64,000 bases of DNA from Bos javanicus (GCF_032452875.1 NC_083875.1:73926178-73990177), one strand, 5' to 3'; positions 20,583-34,200 are shown, counted from the stretch's first letter. Program-made: numbers and translations. Notes: generated from the sequence alone by a model not told the origin.

Positions 20583-23500
20583 CGTCTTATAAAAAATAAA
20601 CATATACAGTACGTAATAGAATGCAGTTTGAGTCTTGTTTTTCACATCACCTTTTTCATAAATCATGTCTGAGCTTGCCTTACACTTCAAAATCTGCCCC
20701 CTGTGCCCGCAGCTCCAAGAGTAGGGGTTTCTGGTACCCTCTCCTCTGCACGCTCCACCCTGCGCTCTAACTTGGAGGCACGTCTTCATGCTCCTTTCTT
20801 CTGTGAGCTTCTACCCAGAGGCCTGCCGTTTCCAGAATATGAAACACAATTAGGCGGGCAATTTGCAAAGTGTTTGTTATTTACCTGGGAGACTGAGGCC
20901 ATGCTTTGGTGCCAGTTGGTCTCTCAGGTAAATATGAACCTGGGCAGACTTGGAAAAAAAAAAAAAGTAAACACTAAAATAGGTATTTAAGGAGTTTTAA
21001 ATGCTGATTCCATTCTTTTTGGTTAAGTACTTTTCTCTCCCCTACCCCACTTGGGTCCTCCAAACAGAATATTATTTATGCCATTTCAGTGCTTTTTGAC
21101 GGTGTTCTAATTTAGACCATATTTACCGGCTGAATCTTGTTTCCTTCCACATTCGGCGGGCTTGACTGCATAGCAGATCCTGTTTCTGTTAAGCAGTGTT
21201 TTGACTTCCCTTTGAAAATTTACTTAGGAGAAGGTGATATTTCCAACGGTATGTAAAATCACTGAGGAAACAAGTTTAACTTAAAAAAAAAAGTGGGAGC
21301 TCTATTTCCATTCAAGCAGATTAAAAAAAAAAAAAAAAAACTCTCAAATCTCTCCATTTCCATCTTCATATCTGTCTGTGTGGTTAGATCGTTTTACCTC
21401 CTAGAAGCTCACAGAAGTTTCTCACTTGCATTAGGAGATGGACAGAGCTCTATTCCTTTCCCAGGAAGGTAAAGGTCTGAGTACCTTATCTCTGTCTCTT
21501 TATGAGAGTTCCAAAGAGAAATGAGAGATTCTAAATTCTTGCTAGAGATGAGAACTTCAGAGAAGGAAAAGGCAGGTGAGATCATGTTGTTCGACTCCGA
21601 TTTTGCAGATAAGCTCACTGAATGCCCAGGTAAACTGGCACAGGCCCCAGATGGAATGGGCAAGACCCGTTACCTGAATTCCTCATCGAGTGCTCTTGCC
21701 AGCACCTCCCACTCATTGTCCATCACCCCACTTGTGGTCTGAGCAACCAGAGACTTCATTTTGCAAGCCTGACCATCCCCAGAAAACAAGAGTACATAAG
21801 AAATGTGATCAAAGCCCGGTGCATCCCCTTGTACTTGCTTCAAGCTGAGATAACTAGGAAAAATACCCTGGTTATCAAAGTGAACACCTCCACCCTTATC
21901 CCTGTTGGGGAAGATCTCTGATTTGGAGAATAGCTAGTGGCTAGAGCCAAAAACGGAGTGAGGTCTTAGTTTGACCTCTGAAGGTTGTGTGAACTAAACA
22001 AACAACTGGCTTAGAAATCTGCTATGCAATGGAACACCTTTAAATATGCATTCTAATTAATATTTTAGAAATACATATCTAACAACACACATGTATCTGA
22101 ACAGTAAAGTAAGCAGGACCTGAGCTGTAAAATATTATAAGCCCCTGCGTCTCTCTCTCCACCCCTCCACTCTCCGCTCCCACCCCAGCCAAAAACTACA
22201 GTTTTCCAAGAGCTACATTTTTCTGACATCTTGTGCATTTTGAGGTCCAGGGAGACTTCCCATTTTCCACACTCAGCACTCTGAGGGCCAGCAGGGTCAC
22301 GGCACCAGTATTCCCCAAAGATCTCTGAGCAATCATGCTACCGGGCGCTCTGCCCTGCTCGTTACTAGCCGACATCCATTTCTCAAGGAAGCGATACCTT
22401 TCTGTTGTTGTTTTCTATCAGACACACAAAGCCCGAAGATTAATCAGAGACACGACCAAGTGACAGCAGTCCTAAACTCTGCTCTAAGTCCTCTCTGCCT
22501 TAAACACCACGTGCCCAGGTTAGAAAACATAAAAATGAAACTTTACATCATGGTCTCGGAAGCTTCTGTTAACACAGGAACTACTGGGCTGAACTGAAAT
22601 TTACATCTTCTGCTCAACTCCGCAAGCAGGGACTACAGGGGAAAATGAAAGAAACGATACATGTTTCAAATTTTACAGCAGTTTACATCATGCAAAACTG
22701 AAAGGGCCTTAGAGGTTTCCTTCTCACTGAAGTAGAGTTGGTACAGACTCAGTTAGGTCCCAGAAAACACTCCACGGGCGTATAAGGTTATGTAGGCAAA
22801 CATGGAAGCAATATCAGATGGCTTTCCCACTGCTTCTTTATGATAAAATTCAGATGCAAATATTTTACTGGTTCAATAATGTGACAGGGTTATAATAGAC
22901 ACCCAAGCATTCATAAGTTAAGTAATATGCCCTACAGAGTATTAATAGGCAATCATACACACTGGCTTTATTAAATGAAATATTTGAAATACACAGTCTG
23001 GTTTTTATTTCATTTTTTAAAATTGTGCTCTATATTTTTATGTAAACAAGACATATATTTTGTATGTGTTATATATTTGTATATATTTTTTATATCAGCA
23101 AGATTCTAAGATGCCTTCATTTTTTTCTTACCTAAGCCAAAATTACAGGATTAGGTTCAGCGAGTAGAGCGTTTACATTTCCAAGCATCATTTAAAGAAA
23201 AAAAAAAGTTTTCTTTTCATTTCCACAGTAATTCAGACTTCTCTTGATTCGTGAAAACTGTCATTGTATACACAATGATCGAAGAGGGTTAATAGGCAGA
23301 AAGTAATCACAGAATCTGAAAATTCTGTTTGAGAGGAGCTGGTGACTGGTGATTTCAGTCCTGAATTTGCACAGCTGCCAAAGGAAAGTTAAAAATTACA
23401 TCTAAAGGATGAACAGCTGTGGTCAAAATTATGCTGCAGTGTTAATCTTTATGAGCTCCTTCGATAGGATTGAAACCAATGCCAAAATTATCCAGAGAAT

Positions 23501-26500
23501 TCCTTCCACAGAATGAGTCAGAGTTACCATGTTCTTAGGTTTGGGTCTTCTTGCAAATAAAACAATAGTAAATTCAATTACATGAAAACTCTCCTCAGAT
23601 GAAAATTAAAACTGCAACCCTGTTGCATCATGATTTTTATGAAAATGAATTAAAATGTCTTCAGTGCTTTTAAAGGATGTGGTTAAAATTATTAAATTAT
23701 TATTAAAATCTAGTTCTCAAAAACCACTTGCAACTTTTTTCCCATGTTCTTTTTCATGTTATAATGGAGATTCCTGCAATTTTGCCAATTTGGCACGAGG
23801 TCCCATAGATGGTTATTAAGCAGTGCTCAACTGTTAAGCTTTCTAACTTTCATAATATTTTGTGAGTCCCCTATAGAACGCAAACTACCATTCACCATCT
23901 TTAGAATAATTTGTAATGTTCTGGGCAAAACCTTAGGAAAATGACACAGAGTTAGAGTTAGCTGCCAAGATACAATATATTTCTACTGAAGACTAATAAT
24001 ATTTGGAAACGATTTCCTCTATTTCTTCTCTACTTATTTGTTAATCTGATACAGTTTCCAGGGTTTGGAATGTTCATGCCTTTTGTGTGCTAAAAAGAGA
24101 TTAGGGGCTTCCTGGACAAAAAAAAAGGAAAGAAAGTCAACTTTTAGCCTGAGTCTCACTTCATGCTGAAGGTCTTTTAAACCTTTCAAGTAAACATAAC
24201 TGTGCATACATTAGTGGTGCTTGCTTTGAAAAAAAAAAAAGAGAGAAAAGACCAAAAAAAAAAAAAGAAGATTGGCCTTTTCCCTGTAAATATGGACTCT
24301 TAAGCCTCTAAATGATTTGCCAGACTGAATCGGATAATAAAGGGTTTAAACTTTGCCACTTTGGGGTTAATGTGAAAGGCTTGTCAACATCAGATTGTTT
24401 AGACATTAAAAGGAACGCGCTGTGTGCCTCCTTTTAAACCCCATGTTCACTTGAGTTGCAGCTCCCAGTGAATTTACCCAGCTGTAAGTGATTCCAGATG
24501 CGCTGCAGTGACAAGCTTCAGTCTCAGGGTACTTATTCATTTCACATTAAAATCTCATGTTCCCAGGTCTGAGCTGTTATCTGACTGAGATCTGATTAGG
24601 GAATACAGCAAAGAGGCATTTCCAAACCCAGAGCCTGCCCTGGCTCGCTGGCACGAATCTCTGACCATCAGGCCCCTCTGCACAAGGCAGAAAGCACCCG
24701 AGGTGATGGCTCGGGAGAGGGTGCACACTCAGGTCTAACATTCTTAGACACGTGGCCCATGCCAAGGCCTTCCACGAGGCTATCTTACTTAATCCTGGAC
24801 AGAGCACCGACATCTCAGCCTGGCTAATTTCTCACTCCAACACAAGCTTCCTCCCCCCAATAAAAGGGCAGGGCGTGTGATTCTGTACATTGTCTGGGGT
24901 AGCACCCACATGCAGAAGGGCACTCAGTCAATGCAGAATGAGTGATGATGGATTTGCCAGGTCTCCAAGCCTTCAGTTCTCTCTCTGGCCACCAGCTATG
25001 TTTGGACCACAACAGAAAAGGGGAAAGAAGGAAACAGAAAGGAGGTCAGGGGCCTGGAGAAAGCACCTAACTCCACCTCGCTGGTTATGCCTTTGTTCAT
25101 GCACAAGGGAGTCACAGCCCTTCCCCACCTCTGGCACAGACAGGGTCCTTCGATTTGAGTCCATTTTTCCCTTCTTTACCCAAAGTGCAGAACTGCAAAC
25201 GCTATTGGCCGACAGCTTCCTTCATGACACATGTCAAAGACACATGTTTCGGGGCTCCAGAAATATAAGGTGAGATGGGGATGGTGGACAGAGATGGAAG
25301 ATAATGGAGACCATGTGGGGAGGATGCTACCTCTGTGATACTCACAGGAGGGAATGAAATTAAAGATAATTTTTTTTTAAATTTCCCCTCCAGCTAGGTT
25401 TTTGGTTTGGTTTGGCCTTTCCTGTCTTGGGTTGCTTTGTCACTTTGAAGAGGTAGAGAGAGAGTACTGGGAGCCCCCAGCTGATCAACTGTGGTCACAG
25501 GCCACTGGGCAGCCCCCGAGCCCATCAGGAGCTCCTGTCACCGGACTCTCGTCACATTGGAAGCCCCAGAAAACACGCACTGAATGCTGCAGCCTCCAGC
25601 CCACGCGCTCAGCCTCCCTCAAGAGGAGGGGAAGAAAAGCACTCAAACCCCCAGTTTAAGCATGGAGAGGATTAAAAAGTTGGGGGACACCCTCCAACCC
25701 ACCTTGGTGGTTGGCGGGGAGGCCTCGCAAGAGGAAAATGAGACGGCCACATGGAAGGCGAGCGGCGGCATTTGGTCTTTGTGAAAGGCAGCTTTTCTTT
25801 TATGACTGCTAAACGCCTGCCTTTCTCCCCAAGCAATTACAGCGCTGTTTCCCATCAAGATGGCTGTTAGCAGCAAGCGGATCTTCAAGTTGCTGCAAAT
25901 AAATCAAGAACGCTATTGGCAGCTGTCACCGAGAGTGGCCGGGATCCTCCTGGTCACTCCATGATGGAGGTGAGGGGCAACACAGCCATGGTAGGAGCTG
26001 AGCCGTATCTTGTAGCTAAAGAAAAGAGGGCAGCAGCCTCCTGAGGCCCAAGTGGGTCAAAGAGAAACGTACACTGGAAGTTCAGAACCGGTGAACTTGA
26101 ACCCCACCCCTTCCCATGGCAAGGCTTTGCCCAAGGACACACAGCCAGGGCACCTCCCTTCTACACATGGTGTAGCAGCGAATGCTGTCATTACAGTTAA
26201 TTAGCAGCAATACCAAGGGGGCGATCCAGTGCACAGTGGACACAATTCATGTAGTAACGAAAGCTTTTAGAAGACGATGCTGAGGATGCTTCTTAGACAC
26301 TTAGACACTTAGAAGGTAGATACCAGGTCTGAGGCCAGGAGGCGGATTTCACTCTAACACTTGCGGTAGCTTCCGGCTGGGAAACAGGCTGCTCAAACCC
26401 TACAGCACCTTTGATTTTGTGCCGTGAATGATTCTTGGAGTATCTGTTCTGAACCTGTCTTTGTGTGGATACATAAGTGCCACCACCAAGGATCCACCGA

Positions 26501-29023
26501 GAGAGTGATGGTGAGTTCCCTGGGTCGTGGCACAAACCTCTCTCTGCTCGTCCTGTGAGTTTCACACCCACATCCCACAAAACCCTGACCAGCCACTGTC
26601 TGCCTCTATCCCTCAGAGGCACAAGTCATCTTCTCCATGACAGCGATTCAGAGTAAAATGAGAGTAAATGATTTGGGAAAGCTGCTGGTGGCGGGGGTTG
26701 GAGGCCAGGTGGGCCATGTCCTAGGAGGGAAAGGCGTGCTAGACTAAGGAGCAGTCCCCGGGCCGGACAGGCTCCGGGTGCCAGCTGCAGACCCAGCCTC
26801 TCCCTTAGCCCCCAAGCCACACTGTGTCCTGCCACGTGGTGCCTGGATCAGGAGATGGCCGTGGCGTGCTGCGTCATATTTCTAAAAGCCCCGTCTCCCT
26901 GTTCAAGGGGGAAGCAGGTGGAAAGCAGAACCCCTGAAGGGCAGATACTTTGAAAGGCCCCACAGGCAATTCTCCAATAAAAGAGCGAGCAAAGCTGGCA
27001 TATATCCCAAACTTTCAAATTGACCTTCTCCCTTGATCTGGGACTTAATGCCTCCAAACCAAACTAATTCCAAAAGTCACCTTCTCAACTTCTCTGCACA
27101 ATTTTTTTTTTTTTAAATAAATGAAAGCTCAGGTACAGGCTCCCCTCGAAGCCCTTCTGACGTCCTTAGCCGCTTAAATTAAATCTGAATGGTTCGTCTC
27201 TTTTTATGATACGATGGGCCATATGCCACCAAAATAAAAACCCAGCTGAAATCCCAGTACAGATAAAGGGCATGAAAGGCTGTTCCGGCCACAAAACAGA
27301 GACCCTGTGTAAATCTTATTAAACAATAACACCCACCCAAGCATTCCCTCCCCCTCTGGAAAAAAAAAAATCCAGGAAGGAAATTGTGGTTAAATCATCT
27401 CATAGTTTGGCAAAAACTTCTACCTCTAAAAAAATGAAAAAGAAAAAAAAAAAAAAAACTTCGTTCTGTGTTGGACTCACACAGGCTAATAAAAAGCAGG
27501 ACTGTATCGCTTTGCACTGTAGCTGTCAAATTCTCAGCAATGAAATACAGACCCTGACTCTCCCTGTCCCTGGAGCCCTACCCCCTCAGACCACCAAAAA
27601 AGGAACAACTGGGCTTGGGGGCAGGCTTGGGGGGCATCATTTATCCCCTCCCACTCCAGAGTGACTCTCGTTTGTTGCTTTGTTTTATTTTTAATTTTTT
27701 GTGTTTTTGGCTCACACTTTTCTTGAATGAAGTTTCATAAACAGAGTTAGATAGATATAGAAGAGGGGGTGTCTGGGGCTGTGGCTTTAAAGCGCTGTGA
27801 TTCTGCTTTCTTACAAAGATCCTACACACTTATTACATTCAGGGAAGTTCAGGCCCTGCCACCGTGGTATGTGTGTCTTTAAATTAAGAAAAGAAAGAGA
27901 GTAAGTAAGGGAGAGAGAGATCAAAAAGAAAAAACATTTCCATTTCACAAGGTCCCCCAGTGGCCTCAAACGCTCCTCCTCCACCATCAAAAATTCATAA
28001 AGGGGATCAGCATTCTTTACCGAATGGATCCCAGTGGCACCATAGACCTTGTTGGGGAGAGAGGCAATAAATATCGAATTATATACCTCATGGGAAGAAA
28101 GGACTGAAGACTCGGCTTCAAGCCCTCCACATGGTCCCTGGGGGAGCAGGGTCCAGACTCAAGGTCCAGGGCAGAAAGGAAATGGGTCAAGTGTGTCAAT
28201 TTCTAGACCAGTGACCTCTGACCTGCTTAATGACACTGGGAGGCCACTACTAAAAAATAAAGAAGAAAAAGATGGCAAATGCCTCGGAGGAAAGATGTTG
28301 GGGGAGGGGTGCATTGGGGGCCATAAGAACACTGCAACAACAGCATTGCATTGGAGGGTGTGATCCCCGGGCCCCCTTGTTAACTATGATTTGTCTTTGG
28401 GAGGATTCGTCTAGCTGAGTGGTAGCACGTTCAGAGCGGAGAATTTCATTTAGGTCCCAACTACTTGGGGTTCCCAGAGCCAGGAATGGCTCGTCTTCTG
28501 CCTGAAACTTCAAGAACATTCCTCGTTCGTTCCACTTCCAGGCCTTGCCCGCAGCAGAGCCCTCCCCTCTGCTTATGATGCTCTCAGAGCTTGTTTTCTC
28601 AGCCCGCCCTGTTGACCCTGGCTTCCAGCTGCCACCTTCCTGTGTGCAGGCACACACACGGCCTCAGTGCTCAGTGGTCCAGCACAGGTCCCTCTGCATG
28701 TGCATCATCTCCCTATTTCTGTCTCCCAACCAGCAGGAGATTCCAGCCCCCAAGTCATCAGCCACCCACCCCAACCCCTCCACCTCACACCATCATGGAT
28801 GCCCAGTTGATGCCCTGTCACCCATGTCGATTGCTGCAAAGCAAAAGCAAGAGTCTAGGTTCCACAGTGAAATGTACAGGGCAACGAAATTGGGGTTGGA
28901 GGAGAAGCATAAACAAGAGTGTGCAGAGAGTACCTTTCTGCATCTTCCCAGTTTAAAAATGTGAGCAGTTATCCATTCAATAAACAGTATATGGAACAGG
29001 TACCCATACATGGAACAGGGAGG
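20583..29023. other. Repeat-free island, 8.4 kb
   Basis: No Bov-tA, Bov-A2, BovB, CHR or L1 segment is recognisable in this interval, although the rest of the window averages about one insertion per kilobase. Only short A/T runs occur (for example 21319-21339, 24225-24266, 27434-27460). No coding frame looks real: the longest are about 120-140 codons and unrecognised. Freedom from insertions is typical of gene-regulatory deserts near developmental genes, but conservation cannot be tested here. Confidence 0.6.
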
Positions 29024-29250
29024 GTGCTTCCCCAGTGGATCGGCTGGTAGAGACCCCATCTGCCAATGCAGGAGATGCAAGAGACTCAATCCCTGGGTCA
29101 GGAAGATCACCTCAAGTAGGAAATGGCAACCCACTTCAGTACTCTTGCCTGGAAAATCCCTTGGACAGAGGAGCCTGGTGGGCTACAGTCCATGGGGTCT
29201 CAAAGAGCCAGACATGACTGAGCACACACACATGCGTGCACACATACAGA
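29024..29250 (+). mobile_element. Bov-tA SINE
   Basis: It runs from ggtgcttccccagtggatcg to gccagacatgactgagcaca, with a (CA)n-like tail. Confidence 0.92.
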
Positions 29251-29357
29251 ACAGGTAACCAGTCCTCCCTGCCTTAAATTAAAAGATCTAGATTTTCAAG
29301 ATAATCTCACAACTAAATGCAAGTTAGGAGTCGCACGACTGGTTAATACAAGTTTCT
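29251..29357. other. Unique sequence between SINEs
   Basis: A short stretch of unique AT-rich DNA. Confidence 0.5.
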
Positions 29358-29369
29358 ATGAACCAGGAC

Positions 29370-29629
29370 CGGAGAAGGCAATGGCAAGCCACTCCAGTAC
29401 TCTTGCCTGGAAAATCCCATGGATGGAGGAGCCTGGTGGGCTGCATTCCATGGGATTGGTCTCGACTGAGCAACTTCACTTTCACTTTTCACTTTCATGC
29501 AATGGAGAAGGAAATGGCAACCCACTCCAGTGTTCTTGCCTGGAGAATCCCAGGGACGGCAGAGCCTGGTGGGCCGCTGTCTATGGGGTCGCACAGAGTC
29601 GGACACGACTGAAGCGACTTAGCAGCAGC
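29370..29629 (+). mobile_element. Bov-A2 SINE with 12-bp TSD
   Basis: Sense dimer starting cggagaaggcaatggcaagc, with the linker cacttttcactttcatgcaa and the end gaagcgacttagcagcagc. The TSD atgaaccaggac lies at 29358-29369 and 29630-29641. Confidence 0.97.
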
Positions 29630-29641
29630 ATGAACCAGGAC

Positions 29642-30129
29642 ACTTTCAAGTAGTCTAACACTTGACTCAAGCTCACAAACTCAACTAAATAAATAAAAAG
29701 CACTTGGCTGCACCAGTCCCAGAGGGCATTCTCAGCAGCTCCAACCCCTCATATTAATATATCAAGCTGACCCAATTAGAGCTGGGAGTCGGATGGGCAA
29801 TTTTAGCTCCTGCTCTCAGAGACCTGAGCTGAAGTTCCCATTTATGCTTCAAAAACAGTTAAAGCTCTTCTTCAAATCCTATGCTTTCTGAACTCAACAG
29901 CCAGTTCCGTGAGCTAGTGCTGCAGACATCTGCTAAATGGTCAGTGGTGAGAAAACTGCACGGAACACCCACACACAACTGTTCTTTCTCCCTGTTCCCA
30001 GAACACAGGCTGGGTGGCACAGAGCCTAAGCCATCTTCAGCTGGACTCCATAGCAAAAGTCCCCACCCAGTTAGCTGGTGAGTCCCCATCTTTATCCTCA
30101 TCCTCGCTCCTGGCCCCTTCCCCAGTGCA
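29642..30129. other. Unique sequence, nothing recognised
   Basis: No gene or repeat is recognised. Confidence 0.5.
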
Positions 30130-30336
30130 CCTGGGTGTGCTTAGTCAGTTGTATCCAATTCTTTGCAACCCTTTGGACTGTAGCCCGCCAGGCTCCTCTG
30201 TCCATGGATTCTCCAGGCAAGAAAACAAGTGGGTTGCCATTTCCTCCTCCAGGAGATCTTCCCAGCCCAGAGATCAAACCTAAGTCTACTGCATTGCAGG
30301 AAGAGTCTTTATCCACTGAACCATCCGGGAAGCCCT
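30130..30336 (-). mobile_element. Bov-tA SINE
   Basis: Antisense copy from gtgtgcttagtcagttgtat to aaccatccgggaagccct. Confidence 0.93.
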
Positions 30337-30433
30337 CCATGCATCTAATGCTCCACAAAAGTGGATATGAGTAGTACAAAGTGAAACTCAGATCAGTACC
30401 TGGGGAAGGGTTTTAGTGCCAGGCTCCATAAAG

Positions 30434-30822
30434 AGGGCTGAGCGCTGAAGAATTGATGTTTTTGAACTGCGGTCCTGGAGAAGACTCTTGAGAGTCCCCT
30501 GGACTACAAGGAGATCAAACCAGTCAATCCTAAAGGAAATCAACCCTAAATATTCATTGCAAGGATTGATGCTGAAGCTGAAGCACCAATAATTTGGCCA
30601 CCTGATACAAAGAGCCAACTCAGTGGAAAAGACTCTGATGCTGGGAAAGATTGAGGGCAGGAGAAGAAGGAGTGGCAGAGGATGAGATGGTTGGATGGCA
30701 TCATCGACTCAATGGACTTGAGTTTGAGCAAACTCCAGGAGATAGGGAAGGACAGGGAAGCCTGGCAGGCTGCAGTTCATGGGGTCACAAAGAGTCAGAA
30801 ACGACTGACTGAACAACAACCG
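30434..30822 (+). mobile_element. BovB LINE 3' end
   Basis: It encodes a broken C-terminal part of the BovB protein, including the pieces RIDVFEL, WRRLLRVPWT, then RMRWLDGIIDSMDLSLSKLQ and HGVTKSQKR. It ends with the 3' terminus gactgactgaacaacaac. It is 5'-truncated, with stops and frame changes in the middle. Confidence 0.93.
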
Positions 30823-31154
30823 TGGGGGAGGAGCCTGAGACTAGCATCTAAACGGAGGCTGGAGACGTGTGTATGGATTTCACTGATCTCTGTTCACACT
30901 GCCCTCAAAGACCATTAAGAGTCCGCTTGGTGGCTCCTAATCTCTTGAGAATGGTAACCCCCTAGTGTTGTCAGATTTTACCAGTCACTCTCCTTTCACC
31001 TCCACTTCTATGGAGGGAAACAGTGTTCTGTTCTTACAGGAATTTTTAAGTTAATGTTGGTTTAAATTATTTTGGTTTTCAGAATATGGAACCAGTGATT
31101 AAATTAGACAGAAACATACAAGGGTGACATATGCACCAAAATATTCGTTACTGT
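30823..31154. other. Unique sequence, nothing recognised
   Basis: No gene or repeat is recognised. Confidence 0.45.
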
Positions 31155-31262
31155 ATATCATGTTATTATATATATAAAACACATAAAAAACATAAAAAAC
31201 ACATAAAAAACATAAAAATATATATTTTTTATATATATATAATATATATATTATATATATAA
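31155..31262. repeat. AT-rich repeat with acataaaaa units
   Basis: Repeated acataaaaa units (31179-31215) are followed by long (TA)n runs. The 31218-31262 part is close to palindromic. Confidence 0.9.
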
Positions 31263-31319
31263 ACAAATGTATCATTATATATCCATACATTGCATTTATA
31301 TATTATTAATGTTATATTT

Positions 31320-31451
31320 GTTGTTGTTCAGTCACTAAGTTGTGTCCAGCTCTTTGCACCAATGGACTGCAGCACACCAGCCTTCCCTGTCCTTTACTAT
31401 CTCCTTGGAGTTTGCTCCAACTCATGTCCATTTAGTCGGTGATGCTATCCA
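31320..31451 (-). mobile_element. BovB LINE 3' end with 12-bp TSD
   Basis: Antisense BovB terminus of only 132 bp, from gttgttgttcagtcactaag to tagtcggtgatgctatcc. The perfect 12-mer aatgttatattt flanks it at 31308-31319 and 31452-31463. It is an extreme 5' truncation. Confidence 0.95.
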
Positions 31452-31689
31452 AATGTTATATTTATACATTTCTATAAGATAGATCTAATAATCTTGATTC
31501 TATGGTAAAAAAAAAAAATTGAGACTCAAAGTAGTCCAATGGCTCCTTATAAATCACCCAGCTAATACGTAGCAGAACAAGGATTCATGCCCTCATCTCC
31601 TCCATATGCATGAATATATTCATGCCAGACTTTTTAGAAGTAAAAAATTTAGAACTTCTAGATCTCAAAAATAACACTGAAAGGGTTAA

Positions 31690-31850
31690 GTATGTCATGT
31701 CATATTCATCCATTCAATGGAAGAATATATACTCACTAGAAAAAGCACAGAGACTATGTCCAAGGTTGGAAAACATTTCACTTAATGTGAAAGTTGTAAT
31801 AACAGAATACAAAATTATGTGCATTCTAGCAGGCATCAAGAAAGTGTTAG
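31690..31850 (+). mobile_element. Old L1 3' fragment
   Basis: Diverged L1-like text: tccattcaatggaagaatat, cacttaatgtgaaagttg, aacagaatacaaaattatgt. Ends are uncertain. Confidence 0.5.
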
Positions 31851-31867
31851 GAACTGTAACTGTAACC

Positions 31868-32017
31868 TGGCAGGAATTCTGTTCATGGAATTCTCTCCAG
31901 GCAAGAATACTGGAGTGGAAAGCCACTCCCTTTCTCAGGAAACCTTTCCAACCCAAGAGTTGACCCAGGTCTCCTGTACTGCAGGCAGATTCTTTACCAT
32001 CTGAGCCCCAGGGAAGT
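31868..32017 (-). mobile_element. Bov-tA SINE, partial
   Basis: Antisense copy covering only the tRNA head and part of the body, from ctggcaggaattctgttcat to agccccagggaagtcc. Confidence 0.85.
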
Positions 32018-33861
32018 CCAGTACACCCCTAAAAAAAGACTGACGGGAACACACAAAAGTAAAATCATTATGCTCAAGTAACAGAGAGTTAAAGTGACTT
32101 CCTTTTCTTTTTCTTTTCCAGACTTCTATTTTGATTTGCTAATTGAAAAGAAGACTTATCCAAGCTTGGTGCTGCCTCCAATGGAAAGATGTCTTTCACT
32201 CCTCTATCTTCTCCCCTAGCTGCCCAGAGGCACCCCATTGGGGAACTGGGCTTTGGGCTCCGAACACTATCCGAGAAGCTGAAAGCAAGGAACAGCCAGG
32301 ACTCTGAAGTTCCAGTTTCCAGGGTCACCCCCTCTGCCCCTGCTTCCCCAGTCCTGTGCTCAGCTCTGGCTATGTATAAGCTGTTCATCAGGGGCCTCTG
32401 GGCTTATGAATTATGAAAGCTCTCTGGGTGTGCCCACTGGTGCATATGGATCAGCTGAGACCCCAGGGCTGGAGACATAACAAAGGATTCTCCCCTGCTT
32501 GGTATCAATGTCAATTTAAAAACCAAAAACTTGGCTTTGTGAACTTTATCCTTCCCCGTTGGTGGAGTGTTGTTTAAAAGATACTTAAGGATAACTGTCC
32601 AATGATTGCTTTAAAAATATAGAATAAAATCCAAGCAATTTTTCAATGTGAATTCCTTTTTTACCTCCACCTCTGCCACGCTGCCATATGCTGGGCTCTC
32701 TCCTCCAGTAGCACATGGTGATGGGTACCAAGGTCAAGGAGAGGTGTGGGGTTACTTTGTGGGATTATTTAAGTACTTGGATGCAAACTGGAATCCCCCC
32801 AAAAAAGATCTGTTTCTGAAATGTGAAACCAAGGAGCTAGGTCTTCAAATTTTTGAAGACTATAAGAGCTTGAGCATTTCACAGAACAGTACCAAAAAAA
32901 GTCTGTTTTTTTTTAAGTCTGTTTTGATGGAACAATCTTGGCCGACTAAATTTGAGTGTCAGATTCACACACAGTTGCATTAACCATATAATTAAAAGCG
33001 TATGTAAATAGACTCCAAAATCCAGGTTTGCCGACATTTACAAGCAAGGAAGGCACAGAGCCTGGGAAAACTCAGTGGGCTCCACCAAGACTGCTCGCAC
33101 CTCAGAACATCCCCAGCTTCCAGGCGATGACATCCGCCCAATGTTCCTTGATGCCTAGATTTTTGGGAGCAGCCCAGGGTTCTCTCTTCGGGTAGAGGCT
33201 GTTAGATGTTTATAGAATGAGGTGTGCAAAGCTCAGATCTGGAGCTATCCATCCTGGGTGTTCTCAAAGATTATCCGCCCACTCCCTAAAACTGAGAAAC
33301 GTCTCAAGAAATGAGACTTCTGCCAAAAAGCCCACGCCTCAACAAAAGGCAAAGGAAAAGGTATCTTTCTTCTGCCTCCAGATCTCAGGAACAGTCAATT
33401 CTCCTCTTAAGGGAGAGAACTGTTTAATATTTGAAAAGCAATGAAACAGAACTAAGCAAAGCATGGGCTGCCATTGGGAGGAAAATTACCAAGATGGGAA
33501 TTCACCAGTACCATTCAAGCCACCGATGAGTGCTCCAGGGCTCTGTGCGGCAGGCCCCCTCTTTTCTGCCAACACCGTAAAAAGACATACCCTTTAAATT
33601 GGCTGGGACTTAGTTGCTGTCTTCTCTGGAATACGCAGTGGCTGTATATAAAATACATGGTGCCCCAGCAGGTTTCTTCACACTTGACATGCACATAAAA
33701 TTCCAGCCTACTCCATCAGTAAACCCAGGTGGTGGGCCTCTGGAGGGCAAGGCAGGATACAGGGTCCAGGGGACTGGAGAAGTTTCCTGGAGTCAACGTG
33801 GCCCTAATGAGAAAGCCAGGCACTCACTTGAGACGCCAGACTTCTGAACAGAAAACAATAC
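32018..33861. other. Unique sequence, nothing recognised
   Basis: No ruminant repeat and no convincing gene are recognised. Confidence 0.5.
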
Positions 33862-33960
33862 TCTAGGGCTACCCCTAACTAGCTGTGTGACCCTGGGTAA
33901 GTCACATAACTGCTCTGGGCTTTGGTTTCCTCCTCTGTAAAGGTACATGCTAAAGGTCAT
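33862..33960 (+). mobile_element. MIR SINE core
   Basis: Clear MIR core: ctagctgtgtgaccctgggt, aagtcacataactgctctgg, tttcctcctctgtaaagg. Confidence 0.9.
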
Positions 33961-34061
33961 TTTCAAGTCCCTGATGTTCAGGGAAAGGTCCAGAAGGAGA
34001 GCAGTTAAGGAGGGCAGGAAGTCATGGGAATCTTGCTATCAAAAAACAAAGTGTGGGTCAG

Positions 34062-34200
34062 AGAAAACCATAATTCAAAAAGACTCATGCACCCAAATGT
34101 TCGCCGCAGCACTATTTACAGGAGCCAGGACATGCAAGCCACTTAAATGTCCATCAGCAGAGGAATGGTTAAAGAAGATATAGTATATATACGTATACAT
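34062..34200 (+). mobile_element. L1 ORF2 C-terminal fragment
   Basis: It encodes IIQKDSCTQMFAAALFTGAR and CPSAEEWLKKI, the C-terminal part of L1 ORF2. It is truncated on both sides. Confidence 0.88.

Noticed and set aside
25402..25784. Possible exons (85- and 66-codon frames) in the repeat-free island
   Set aside because: No recognised protein motif and no convincing splice-site pairs. Without conservation data this cannot be separated from chance.
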